Source of the DNA: Turneriella sp942492915
Lineage (GTDB): Bacteria > Spirochaetota > Leptospiria > Turneriellales > Turneriellaceae
Reading direction: 5' to 3'
DNA: 64,000 bases
Assembly: GCA_942492915.1 (NCBI GenBank)
Contig: OW818662.1
Coordinates: forward strand, 1,116,001-1,180,000
Under the pieces are notes generated by a model. That model ran no database searches. It was not told the DNA's origin and was given only the letters and a program-made list of their open reading frames with translations. The translations under genes and the position numbers were made by a program. Positions 56,914-64,000 of the stretch are shown one piece after another (the first letter of the stretch is position 1; every line of letters starts with the position of its first letter).

Positions 56914-57876
56914 TCAACCGGTAATCTGTTTCACGCTATCGAGCGCGATACTCAATGTTTTCAGATCTGCTTCACCGCTGACGAGCGGTTTCTCGGTACC
57001 CATGATGCAGTTGTAGAAATGCACGTGTTCGCTTTTCAGTGGATTGTCTTTGTGTATGAATACACGCTCGACCACAGATTCCTGTGAATACTTGATTTCG
57101 TCGGGCGCAGTCACGGTGACGGAGTTCCCCTGGCGGTGAATTTCGATTTCTTGTGCACCATAATTCAGAATAAGAAAATTATTCTTTTGCGTCACAGACA
57201 GAGAACGTTCTTTGTATTGGCTGAGGCGCGAAGCGGTGAGCGTCGCTATACATCCGCCTTCAAATTGTAATTCGATGACAGCAATATCTTCGTGTTTGCC
57301 GGTAAGGCAACTGCCCATCGCCGAGTGCTTCAGCAACGGTTTATTGACCAGATTGATCACGATATCGATGTCGTGAATGAGCAGGTCGAGAACGACGCCA
57401 ACATCGAGTATGCGGTTATTGTGCGGGTGTAATCTGCGGGTTTGAATCAGCAGAGGTTCGTTGACGATTTTGCCAAGCGTCATTACTGCGCCGTTAAATC
57501 GTTCTACGTGACCCACCTGCAGAACCAGTGATTTTTGTTTCGCGAGCGAAATGAGCTCTTCTGCCTGTTTGAGGTCGAACGTGATGGGCTTCTCTACCAG
57601 AACGTGTACACCTTTTTCCAGAGCATACTTAGCGATTTCGTAATGCAAGACTGTCGGCACGGCGATTGTCACTGCCTGGCACGCGTCTATCAACGTCTGG
57701 TACGAGCCAAATGCCTTTGTGTTGAATTGTGCCGCTTTTTCCGCCGCGTGTTCGGGCCGTGCGTCGAAGATTCCGACAATTTCGTGAGTCGGCAGGGCGG
57801 CGGCAACGTTTAGGTGGTAGCTGCCCATGTGGCCAACGCCGATAATACCAAAGCGAATCTTCTTATCGTCTTGCAT
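56914..57876 (-). CDS. Gfo/Idh/MocA-family oxidoreductase
   Basis: The 320-residue NAD(P)-dependent dehydrogenase has a Rossmann start (FGIIGVGHMGSYHL), the conserved HVLVEKPITFDLKQAEELI block with the EKP motif, and a C-terminal domain (HDIDIVINLVN with catalytic HD). Substrates are usually sugars or cyclitols. It follows dnaJ after 25 bases in the heat-shock operon, perhaps co-transcribed. Confidence 0.9.
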   Translation of the reverse strand: MQDDKKIRFGIIGVGHMGSYHLNVAAALPTHEIVGIFDARPEHAAEKAAQFNTKAFGSYQTLIDACQAVTIAVPTVLHYEIAKYALEKGVHVLVEKPITFDLKQAEELISLAKQKSLVLQVGHVERFNGAVMTLGKIVNEPLLIQTRRLHPHNNRILDVGVVLDLLIHDIDIVINLVNKPLLKHSAMGSCLTGKHEDIAVIELQFEGGCIATLTASRLSQYKERSLSVTQKNNFLILNYGAQEIEIHRQGNSVTVTAPDEIKYSQESVVERVFIHKDNPLKSEHVHFYNCIMGTEKPLVSGEADLKTLSIALDSVKQITG

Positions 57877-57901
57877 ATGCCCTATCTTATCAGATTAGTA
57901 A

Positions 57902-59020
57902 TCACTTGAAGCGGCCAAAGATACCGCTGCCGCTCGCCTGCATTTCAGCCTCGAGTTCTTTCACTAATGTCTTGGCCTTACTTGAAAGAGATTTCGGTAT
58001 TTCAATACGCGCGTGCGTAATCAGATCGCCAAACCGGCCCTGACCGCCCATGTATGGCAGGCCTTTACCGCGTACTCTGAAGAGGGTGTCGGGTTGGGTG
58101 CCCGCAGGAATTTTCACTTTCACTTTGCTCTGGTCGAGCGTTTCGACTGTCACCTCACCGCCGAGCATGGCGACGGTAACGGGTACATCGATGTACATCG
58201 CCAGATCGACTCCGTCGCGTTCAAAGGTCTGGTGCTTTCGAATCTGCACGACCACGTAGAGGTCGCCTGACGGGCCACCGCGCGGGCCGGCTTCGCCTTC
58301 ACCGCTGATCTTGAGGCGGGTTCCCATATCGATACCCGCAGGAATGCGAATCGCAAGTTTTCTCTTCTTCGTTACCGTTCCGGCGCCACTGCAGGTTTTG
58401 CACCGGTTCTTGATGATTTTTCCATTTCCGCCGCAGGTATTGCAGGTTGACGCCACCGAAAAGAAACCGGTGCTTCGTCTGACTTGTCCTGACCCGCCGC
58501 AGATATGGCAGGTGTCCAGGCGCCCGTCTGCCGAACCTGACCCGGTACAATCACCACACGTCTCTTCACGCGGAATAACGATCTCTTCTTCTTTGCCGTT
58601 AAAAACATCTTCGAGAGTAATCTCGAGGTTGTATCTCAGGTCGCTGCCTCGGCGCGCTGAATTGCCCCCGCGCGACCTGCCAAATCCGGAACCCGAGAAC
58701 AGATTCTCAAAAATATCTTCAAAGCTTGTGCCTGAAAAGATATCGGAAAAATCGCTGTATGCCGCCTGGCCAAAGCCCTGCGCGCCGCCGCCGCCAAGGC
58801 CTGCATGGCCGTACTGGTCGTAGAGCTTGCGCTTCTGTTCGTCGCGCAGAACCTCGTACGCTTCGGTTGCCTCTTTGAATTTCTGTTCGGCTTCAGCGTT
58901 TCCGGGGTTTTTGTCCGGGTGGTATTTCATTGCCAGCTTACGGTAAGCCGCCTTGATGTCGTTCAGGGTTGCCGATTTGGGCGTACCCAAAACTTCATAG
59001 TAGTCGCGTTTTTCTGCCAT
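57902..59020 (-). CDS. dnaJ: Chaperone DnaJ (Hsp40)
   Basis: The 372-residue co-chaperone has the J domain with YHPDKNPG, a G/F-rich region (about 75-125), four CxxCxGxG zinc motifs (CGDCTGSG, CHICGGSG, CNTCGGNG, CKTCSGAG) and the C-terminal substrate domain. It stimulates DnaK ATPase. Last chaperone gene of the hrcA-grpE-dnaK-dnaJ operon. A 16-base hairpin (59033-59067) sits in front, between it and dnaK. Confidence 0.97.
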   Translation of the reverse strand: MAEKRDYYEVLGTPKSATLNDIKAAYRKLAMKYHPDKNPGNAEAEQKFKEATEAYEVLRDEQKRKLYDQYGHAGLGGGGAQGFGQAAYSDFSDIFSGTSFEDIFENLFSGSGFGRSRGGNSARRGSDLRYNLEITLEDVFNGKEEEIVIPREETCGDCTGSGSADGRLDTCHICGGSGQVRRSTGFFSVASTCNTCGGNGKIIKNRCKTCSGAGTVTKKRKLAIRIPAGIDMGTRLKISGEGEAGPRGGPSGDLYVVVQIRKHQTFERDGVDLAMYIDVPVTVAMLGGEVTVETLDQSKVKVKIPAGTQPDTLFRVRGKGLPYMGGQGRFGDLITHARIEIPKSLSSKAKTLVKELEAEMQASGSGIFGRFK

Positions 59021-59032
59021 GTTTTAACTGTA

Positions 59033-59067
59033 GCTTCATTTGCAGCGCGTAGCGCTGCAAATGAAGC
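59033..59067. repeat. Perfect hairpin with GTA loop between dnaK and dnaJ
   Basis: GCTTCATTTGCAGCGC (59033-59048) and its exact complement (59052-59067) flank a GTA loop. It lies in the 56-base gap between dnaK stop and dnaJ start, so it could lower dnaJ expression or protect the dnaK message. The tip matches the hairpin at 49856. Confidence 0.88.
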
Positions 59068-59076
59068 AAATTTTAC

Positions 59077-60987
59077 CTATTTCTTGTCGTCTTTTATTTC
59101 TGTAAACTCAGCATCGACCACTTTCTCATCATTCTTGCCCTGGGGCTCATCCGATGAGGGCGCGGCACCTGCATCAGGCGCGTTCCCTTGAACGGTAAAG
59201 GCCGCCTGGTGCTTTTGTACAACTTCACCGAGGGCCTGTGCAGCAGCTTTCATCTTATCAGCGTCGCGTGACATGAGAGCATCTTTCGCGGCAGCTACCG
59301 CAGTTTCAACTTCGGCCTTGATGCCGGCGTCGAGCGACGGGGCATCGGCAACCATCTTCTCAGTTGTGTAGATGATATGGTCGAGATCGTTGTATGCCGA
59401 AGCGGCTTCTTTAGCTTTCTGGTCAGCCTCGGCATTCAGCTCCGCATCTTTGACCATCTTTTGAATCTCTGCTTCAGACAGAGAACTTGATGCTTCGATC
59501 TTGATCTTCTGCTCTTTGTTGGTTTTCAGGTCTTTTGCAAAGACGTGCACGATACCGTTCGCATCGATGTCGAATGTCACTTCAATCTGCGGGTTGCCGC
59601 GCGGAGCAGACGGGATATCCGAAAGTTGAAATCTTCCGAGTGTGCGGTTATCTTTCGCGAGTTCACGTTCGCCCTGCAATACGTGTATATCGACAGCAGT
59701 CTGGTTATCCGCTGCAGTTGAAAAAATCTCTGACTTTTTTGTCGGGATCGTCGTGTTGCGGGTGATAATTTTGGTCATCACACCACCCAGAGTTTCGATG
59801 CCGAGAGAGAGCGGGGTAACGTCGAGCAGCAGTACGTCGGTAACTTCACCGGCAAGAACGCCGCCTTGAATTGCCGCACCGATTGCCACGGCTTCGTCAG
59901 GGTTAACGGATTTGTCCGGTTCTTTGCCGAACAGTTCTTTTACCTTTTCGCGTACCGCGGGAATTCTCGTTGAACCACCGACGAGCACCACTTTGTTGAT
60001 CTCATTGATGCTGTAGCCTGAGTCGGCGATCGCCTTGCGGCAGGGTTCGACTGAGCGCTCGACGAGCGCAGCGGTCAGCTGATTGAACTTGGCGCGGGTC
60101 AGCGTCATGTTCAGGTGGCGCGGGCCCGATGCATCCATTGTGATAAAAGGGATGTTGATATCTGCCGTTTCTTTATTCGAGAGTTCTATTTTCGCTTTTT
60201 CTGCGGCTTCTTGCAGGCGCTGCAGAGCCATCTTATCTTTGCTGACATCGATAGCCGTTTCTTTTTTGAACTCGGCAACGATCCAGTCGATTACAGCCAT
60301 ATCAAAGTCGTCGCCACCGAGGTGCGTGTCGCCGTTAGTCGACTTCACTTCAAAGACGTTGTCGGCGAGTTCGAGAATCGAGATGTCAAAGGTACCGCCA
60401 CCGAGGTCATAGACCGCAATCACTTCACCGCTCTTGTCACGGTCGAGACCGTACGCGAGCGCGGCAGCTGTAGGTTCGTTGATAATCCTCACCACATCAA
60501 GACCGGCGATGCGGCCGGCGTCTTTCGTAGCCTGGCGCTGTTCGTCGTTGAAGTAAGCTGGAACCGTTACCACGGCTTTTGTGACTGTGGTGCCGAGGTA
60601 CTCTTCGGCTGTCTGCTTCATCTTGGTCAGAACACGCGCCGAAACTTCTTCCGGGCGGTAGTCTTTCTCACGCGTCTGTATCAGCACGTCTTTGGACGGA
60701 CCCTCTTTAACTTTATAAGCGACCTTGCGCAATTCTTCAGTTACCTCTGTCCAGCGGCGGCCGATGAAACGTTTCACCGAGCGCAGCGTGTTCTCAGGGT
60801 TCGTGACCATCTGGTTTTTGGCGACCTGTCCCGTGAGCGTTTCGCCTTTGTCAGTAAACGCAACAACCGACGGGGTGGTGCGGGCGCCTTCGCTGTTTGC
60901 GATTACGACCGCTTCGCCGCCTTCCATAACTGCTACGCACGAGTTTGTGGTTCCTAAATCGATTCCGATAATTTTTTCTTTTGCCAT
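59077..60987 (-). CDS. dnaK: Chaperone DnaK (Hsp70)
   Basis: The 636-residue chaperone starts MAKEKIIGIDLGTTNSCVAV, has AVVTVPAYFNDEQRQATKDA, YDLGGGTFDISIL, VVLVGGSTRIP and the substrate-binding LLLDVTPLSLGIETLGG. The C-terminus is a helical lid ending in an acidic tail (VDAEFTEIKDDKK). Central gene of the operon, regulated by HrcA through CIRCE. Confidence 0.98.
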   Translation of the reverse strand: MAKEKIIGIDLGTTNSCVAVMEGGEAVVIANSEGARTTPSVVAFTDKGETLTGQVAKNQMVTNPENTLRSVKRFIGRRWTEVTEELRKVAYKVKEGPSKDVLIQTREKDYRPEEVSARVLTKMKQTAEEYLGTTVTKAVVTVPAYFNDEQRQATKDAGRIAGLDVVRIINEPTAAALAYGLDRDKSGEVIAVYDLGGGTFDISILELADNVFEVKSTNGDTHLGGDDFDMAVIDWIVAEFKKETAIDVSKDKMALQRLQEAAEKAKIELSNKETADINIPFITMDASGPRHLNMTLTRAKFNQLTAALVERSVEPCRKAIADSGYSINEINKVVLVGGSTRIPAVREKVKELFGKEPDKSVNPDEAVAIGAAIQGGVLAGEVTDVLLLDVTPLSLGIETLGGVMTKIITRNTTIPTKKSEIFSTAADNQTAVDIHVLQGERELAKDNRTLGRFQLSDIPSAPRGNPQIEVTFDIDANGIVHVFAKDLKTNKEQKIKIEASSSLSEAEIQKMVKDAELNAEADQKAKEAASAYNDLDHIIYTTEKMVADAPSLDAGIKAEVETAVAAAKDALMSRDADKMKAAAQALGEVVQKHQAAFTVQGNAPDAGAAPSSDEPQGKNDEKVVDAEFTEIKDDKK

Positions 60988-61062
60988 TTTTGTTTTCTCC
61001 TTTGTTTTATCGCGGCGCTTTTCCCCTGCGCATCAGCTGCAGGTGTCGACGCCTGGGTATTT

Positions 61063-61665
61063 TTACGGGGTTGATTCTCCTGTTGGTTTTGCTTTGGCCA
61101 CGACGACGCGGGCAGGTCTTATCAATCGGCCTTCGATGCGGTAACCTTTCTGAAAAACCTGCAAGACTGTGTCTCGCTCGACATCAGATTCCTGTACGCT
61201 GAGGGCTTCCATCATGTTCGGGTCGAACGCTTCGCCCGAAGGCGAAAATTCTTCAACTCCCGCCTCGGTAAAAACGCGGGCGATCTGTTTCTGCACCAGT
61301 TGCACACCATCGACAATGGGTTTTAACGCAACGTCGCTTTCGGCTTTGGGGGTATACACTGAGAAAAACTGGTCGAGCGCATCGAGCGCCGGCAGAAGAT
61401 CAGTCAGCAGGCGTGCGCTCGACTGCGCCGCCTGCTGCGCTTTCTCGAGCAAGGCCCGCTTGCGAAAGTTGGTGAATTCTGCGCGTTCGCGCTGCAGGTC
61501 TGAAGTCAGGGCTTCAACGTGCTTCTTCAATGCCTCTATACTGTTAGCGCCTTCGGTCGCATTTGACGATGCAGAATCGTTTTCTTGCATTGCCGCGATC
61601 TCTTCGGCTTCACTCGCAAAGTCACGAGCCTCTTCGAAATTTCTGTCTGTTGTCTCTTCGCTCAT
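61063..61665 (-). CDS. grpE: Nucleotide exchange factor GrpE
   Basis: The 200-residue GrpE has a long coiled coil (NSIEALKKHVEALTSDLQRE, EFTNFRKRALLEKAQQ) and the beta-domain signature DTVLQVFQKGYRIEGRLIRP. It releases ADP from DnaK. Its start overlaps the hrcA stop by four bases. Confidence 0.95.
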   Translation of the reverse strand: MSEETTDRNFEEARDFASEAEEIAAMQENDSASSNATEGANSIEALKKHVEALTSDLQRERAEFTNFRKRALLEKAQQAAQSSARLLTDLLPALDALDQFFSVYTPKAESDVALKPIVDGVQLVQKQIARVFTEAGVEEFSPSGEAFDPNMMEALSVQESDVERDTVLQVFQKGYRIEGRLIRPARVVVAKAKPTGESTP

Positions 61666-62804
61666 TTTTGCCTCTTGCCCGGTTTTCGGTTCTGTCCCTT
61701 GCTGCCGGTTAATTCTCTGCGCGCGCCGATTTCGATTTCGTTCACTTTCAGTGCAGACCCCTGCAGCTCAATATTGCTCTTTTCGCTCAGCACATTCGAG
61801 AGAATTTGCGAGCTATAGTCCAGAGCAGGTATAATACGTTCGTATGGCATGCGGTTGGCACCAATGACACCGAGCGCGCCGATGCTTTTGCCGCTCAGCG
61901 TGTAACCTTTGCCCAGCACAGTGATGCCCGACAAGATCTCGCCGTCGATCTCGAGGCCGACCTGCGAACCGACCTGCGGCAGATTTTTCATGCGTTCGAA
62001 TACTGAAGAAACAAAATCTTTGTTTTCCAGTTGCGAGATAACGCGTTCTGCCTTGCGGCGATCATTCGTAAGTTCGTAGATCTTGCGGTGCAGGTTTGAA
62101 TCCCCTTCAATATGAATCGTCTGGTCGGGGGGATTGTAGACGATTGCCTGCGTGACCGCTGTGCCGATATCTGACAGGTCTCCGAGTTCCGCGAGAGATC
62201 CGCTCAGGAATTCCAGACCCCTTTCTTGTACGTCACCGAGATCAAAGCCTTTCAGATTCTGATTGAGATAGCGGCTGATTTTGTAGAGATCTTCTTGATT
62301 GACGACGCGCTCGAGCTTAATCTTCTTTTCATAGATCGCGCCCGACGAGCTGATCATCACCATGAGCACCAAACTTTCCATCACTGATACAAGTTCGATG
62401 CGTTTAATACTCGATCCGATACTGTTGGGGGCGAGCACGATACCCGCAAAATTTGAGGTCTGAGCCAGCATCTGCGCGGTGGTTTTGAGTAATTGATCGA
62501 GCTGCAGGGCAGCGGAGCGATAGAGATCTTCAAGTTCGGTTTTTTGATTGAGTGTGATCTCAAACAGATTCACCAGGTCTGCCAGATAAAGCTGAAATGC
62601 CCGGTCTGTGGGTATCCGTCCGGCAGATGTATGCGGTGAGCTGAGAAGCCCCATCTGCTCGAGAACGGACATCTCTTTGCGCACGGTAGCAGGGGAGAAG
62701 GTCATGCCGAATTTTTCGACGAGAATTTGCGAGCCCACGGGTTCGCCGCTCGCAACGTACTCTTTTACGAGTGCGCGTAGTATTTCTCCCTGTCTCGATG
62801 TCAT
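61662..62804 (-). CDS. hrcA: Heat-shock repressor HrcA
   Basis: The 380-residue repressor binds CIRCE operators. The N-terminal winged helix (ALVKEYVASGEPVGSQILVE, then TFSPATVRKEMSVLEQMGLL and HTSAGRIPTDRAFQLY) is canonical; the later GAF-like domain carries GIVLAPNSIGSSIKRIELVS, and GVIGANRMPYERIIPALDY. It is first in the operon and its own CIRCE lies 21 bases upstream, so it is self-regulated. It is slightly longer than the usual 340 residues. Confidence 0.97.
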   Translation of the reverse strand: MTSRQGEILRALVKEYVASGEPVGSQILVEKFGMTFSPATVRKEMSVLEQMGLLSSPHTSAGRIPTDRAFQLYLADLVNLFEITLNQKTELEDLYRSAALQLDQLLKTTAQMLAQTSNFAGIVLAPNSIGSSIKRIELVSVMESLVLMVMISSSGAIYEKKIKLERVVNQEDLYKISRYLNQNLKGFDLGDVQERGLEFLSGSLAELGDLSDIGTAVTQAIVYNPPDQTIHIEGDSNLHRKIYELTNDRRKAERVISQLENKDFVSSVFERMKNLPQVGSQVGLEIDGEILSGITVLGKGYTLSGKSIGALGVIGANRMPYERIIPALDYSSQILSNVLSEKSNIELQGSALKVNEIEIGARRELTGSKGQNRKPGKRQK

Positions 62805-62824
62805 TGACTGCTACTCTTTACTGG

Positions 62825-62849
62825 TAGCACTCTCGCCTTGTGAGTGCTA
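62825..62849 (-). promoter_or_regulatory. CIRCE element and hrcA promoter region
   Basis: TAGCACTC (62825-62832), a nine-base spacer and GAGTGCTA (62842-62849) form the CIRCE operator, 21 bases before hrcA. A -10-like TATGAT (minus strand, 62864-62869) lies just upstream, so HrcA bound here would block early elongation. AT-rich sequence follows, with no clear -35. Confidence 0.92.
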
Positions 62850-62971
62850 TCAGTAGGGAGGATATCATATTCTAAACATGGCGGCAACAAAAAGTAGATC
62901 ACGCTCCCGAGGCCGCAAAAGACGCTGTTACACATTTTTTGCGATCTTGAGGGGATAAAACATCTAATTGT

Positions 62972-62999
62972 TTGACGCTCTGTTGAGCGTTCATAAACT
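62972..62999 (+). promoter_or_regulatory. Probable rRNA promoter
   Basis: TTGACG (62972-62977), a 16-base spacer that holds the hairpin ACGCTC-TGTT-GAGCGT, and TAAACT (62994-62999), then a GC-rich start region (GGCTCTCCGC), as is usual for stringent rRNA promoters. It is about 345 bases before 16S. The stretch 62870-62970 otherwise shows no gene. Confidence 0.55.
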
Positions 63000-63068
63000 G
63001 GCTCTCCGCAATGCAGCCCTCGGGCAGTAAGGCGAACCTTCAGAAGCGTTTGGCGCAGCTGAATGATC

Positions 63069-63080
63069 TGTTCTTTGACA
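63069..63080 (+). promoter_or_regulatory. boxA antitermination element
   Basis: TGTTCTTTGACA matches boxA elements found before rRNA genes, where Nus factors load to prevent early termination. It is 35 bases before the first leader hairpin. Its TTGACA end looks like a -35, but no suitable -10 follows. Confidence 0.7.
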
Positions 63081-63114
63081 GACGGATAATGAATAGAAAA
63101 TTGTTATGAATGAC

Positions 63115-63140
63115 AGGTTTTGAATGCAAATTCAAAACCT
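63115..63140 (+). promoter_or_regulatory. Leader hairpin 1, GCAA tetraloop
   Basis: AGGTTTTGAAT and ATTCAAAACCT are perfect 11-base arms with a GCAA (GNRA) tetraloop, so a very stable RNA hairpin should form in the pre-rRNA leader. Confidence 0.75.
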
Positions 63141-63185
63141 AGAACTTCGTAAATTTCTTTAAGAACCTTGAGGAAAAGTCCTGGT

Positions 63186-63205
63186 GCGATTTCTACCGAA
63201 ATCGC
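63186..63205 (+). promoter_or_regulatory. Leader hairpin 2
   Basis: GCGATTTC-TACC-GAAATCGC is a perfect 8-base stem in the pre-rRNA leader. Confidence 0.7.
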
Positions 63206-63240
63206 GTTAGGCAAAGAATAAAAGAACAACAGCCAGTAGT

Positions 63241-63260
63241 GGCGAAACCTCGGTTTCGCC
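63241..63260 (+). promoter_or_regulatory. Leader hairpin 3
   Basis: GGCGAAACC-TC-GGTTTCGCC is a perfect 9-base inverted repeat; in RNA one base pair would open to give a four-base loop. Confidence 0.7.
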
Positions 63261-63303
63261 TTCAATTAGGTTTGTTTTAAGGGCCATTTGGACCTTCGTT
63301 TTA

Positions 63304-63340
63304 TTTTTCAGGGGAGGGTCTTAGACCCGCCCCTGAAAAA
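63304..63340 (+). promoter_or_regulatory. Leader hairpin 4 directly before 16S
   Basis: TTTTTCAGGGG (63304-63314) and CCCCTGAAAAA (63330-63340) pair around an inner GGGTC/GACCC stem, with one A/G mismatch between the two and a short TTA loop region. Its place just before the mature 16S end suggests a processing site for RNase III or similar. Confidence 0.7.
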
Positions 63341-63344
63341 ACTA

Positions 63345-64000
<656 letters not shown>

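Noticed and set aside
60115..60957. 280-codon plus-strand frame over dnaK
   Set aside because: Shadow of dnaK caused by strong codon bias; no homology visible.
63075..63080. TTGACA as an rRNA promoter -35
   Set aside because: No -10 at the right spacing; the surrounding TGTTCTTTGACA fits boxA instead.

Overview
The window comes from a spirochaete of the Leptospirales, probably close to Turneriella. The partial 16S rRNA at the right edge reads like Leptospiraceae, and the host genes fit (GldA/F/G-like ABC operon, HrcA-GrpE-DnaK-DnaJ operon behind a CIRCE element, many lipoprotein signal peptides with a relaxed lipobox). The genus is inferred from memory of 16S sequence, not from a search.

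Positions 1-23353 are the right part of a temperate tailed-phage prophage; its left end lies outside the window. Read from the attachment side it holds: a large serine integrase whose 3' end runs into a tRNA-Asp(GTC) gene; a small HTH protein that may be the recombination directionality factor; a small exported protein; a CI-like repressor; a divergent Cro-like regulator; and then one leftward block of about 45 genes. That block contains regulators (ribbon-helix-helix, HTH), a RecT/Bet recombinase with a coiled-coil partner, two tandem HNH-like proteins, a MazG-like protein, a replication initiator, a DnaB-like helicase, SSB, a run of tiny proteins with several membrane microproteins, an unusual sugar/methylation cassette (4865-8334), terminase small and large subunits, portal, and a Mu gpF-like head protein. 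The genes are coupled by at least 28 four-base start/stop overlaps, which I used to set starts and to find small genes.

From 23354 on the sequence is host chromosome. A broken second copy of the 5' half of the tRNA follows the attachment site. Next come two helical proteins of unknown function, a DUF6580 membrane protein with an alpha/beta hydrolase and a twin-ABC ATPase, an OlsF-like two-domain acyltransferase and an M14 carboxypeptidase (both preceded by the same palindrome), a SpoIIE-type phosphatase, an exported caspase-like protein, two lipoproteins, pyrB, hisD, a response-regulator cyclase, a GspG pseudopilin, a membrane pair ending in a lone transketolase N-half, and a leftward TonB-like/TPR/DUF4340/Gld ABC operon. 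Then follow a 1017-residue midasin-like AAA-AAA-VWA protein, a PAP2 phosphatase, manA, an AidB-like acyl-CoA dehydrogenase, a lipoprotein, a Gfo/Idh/MocA oxidoreductase, the heat-shock operon dnaJ-dnaK-grpE-hrcA (reverse), and an rRNA promoter, boxA and four-hairpin leader before 16S.

Strongest leads for something undescribed: the AAA-VWA fusion, with a run of ten A exactly at its ATPase/VWA junction where either slip stops translation; the phage sugar/methylation cassette; a set of three long hairpins with a shared GC-RTA-GC tip; a palindrome shared by a lipid gene and a peptidase gene; and a cysteine-less serine integrase tail.
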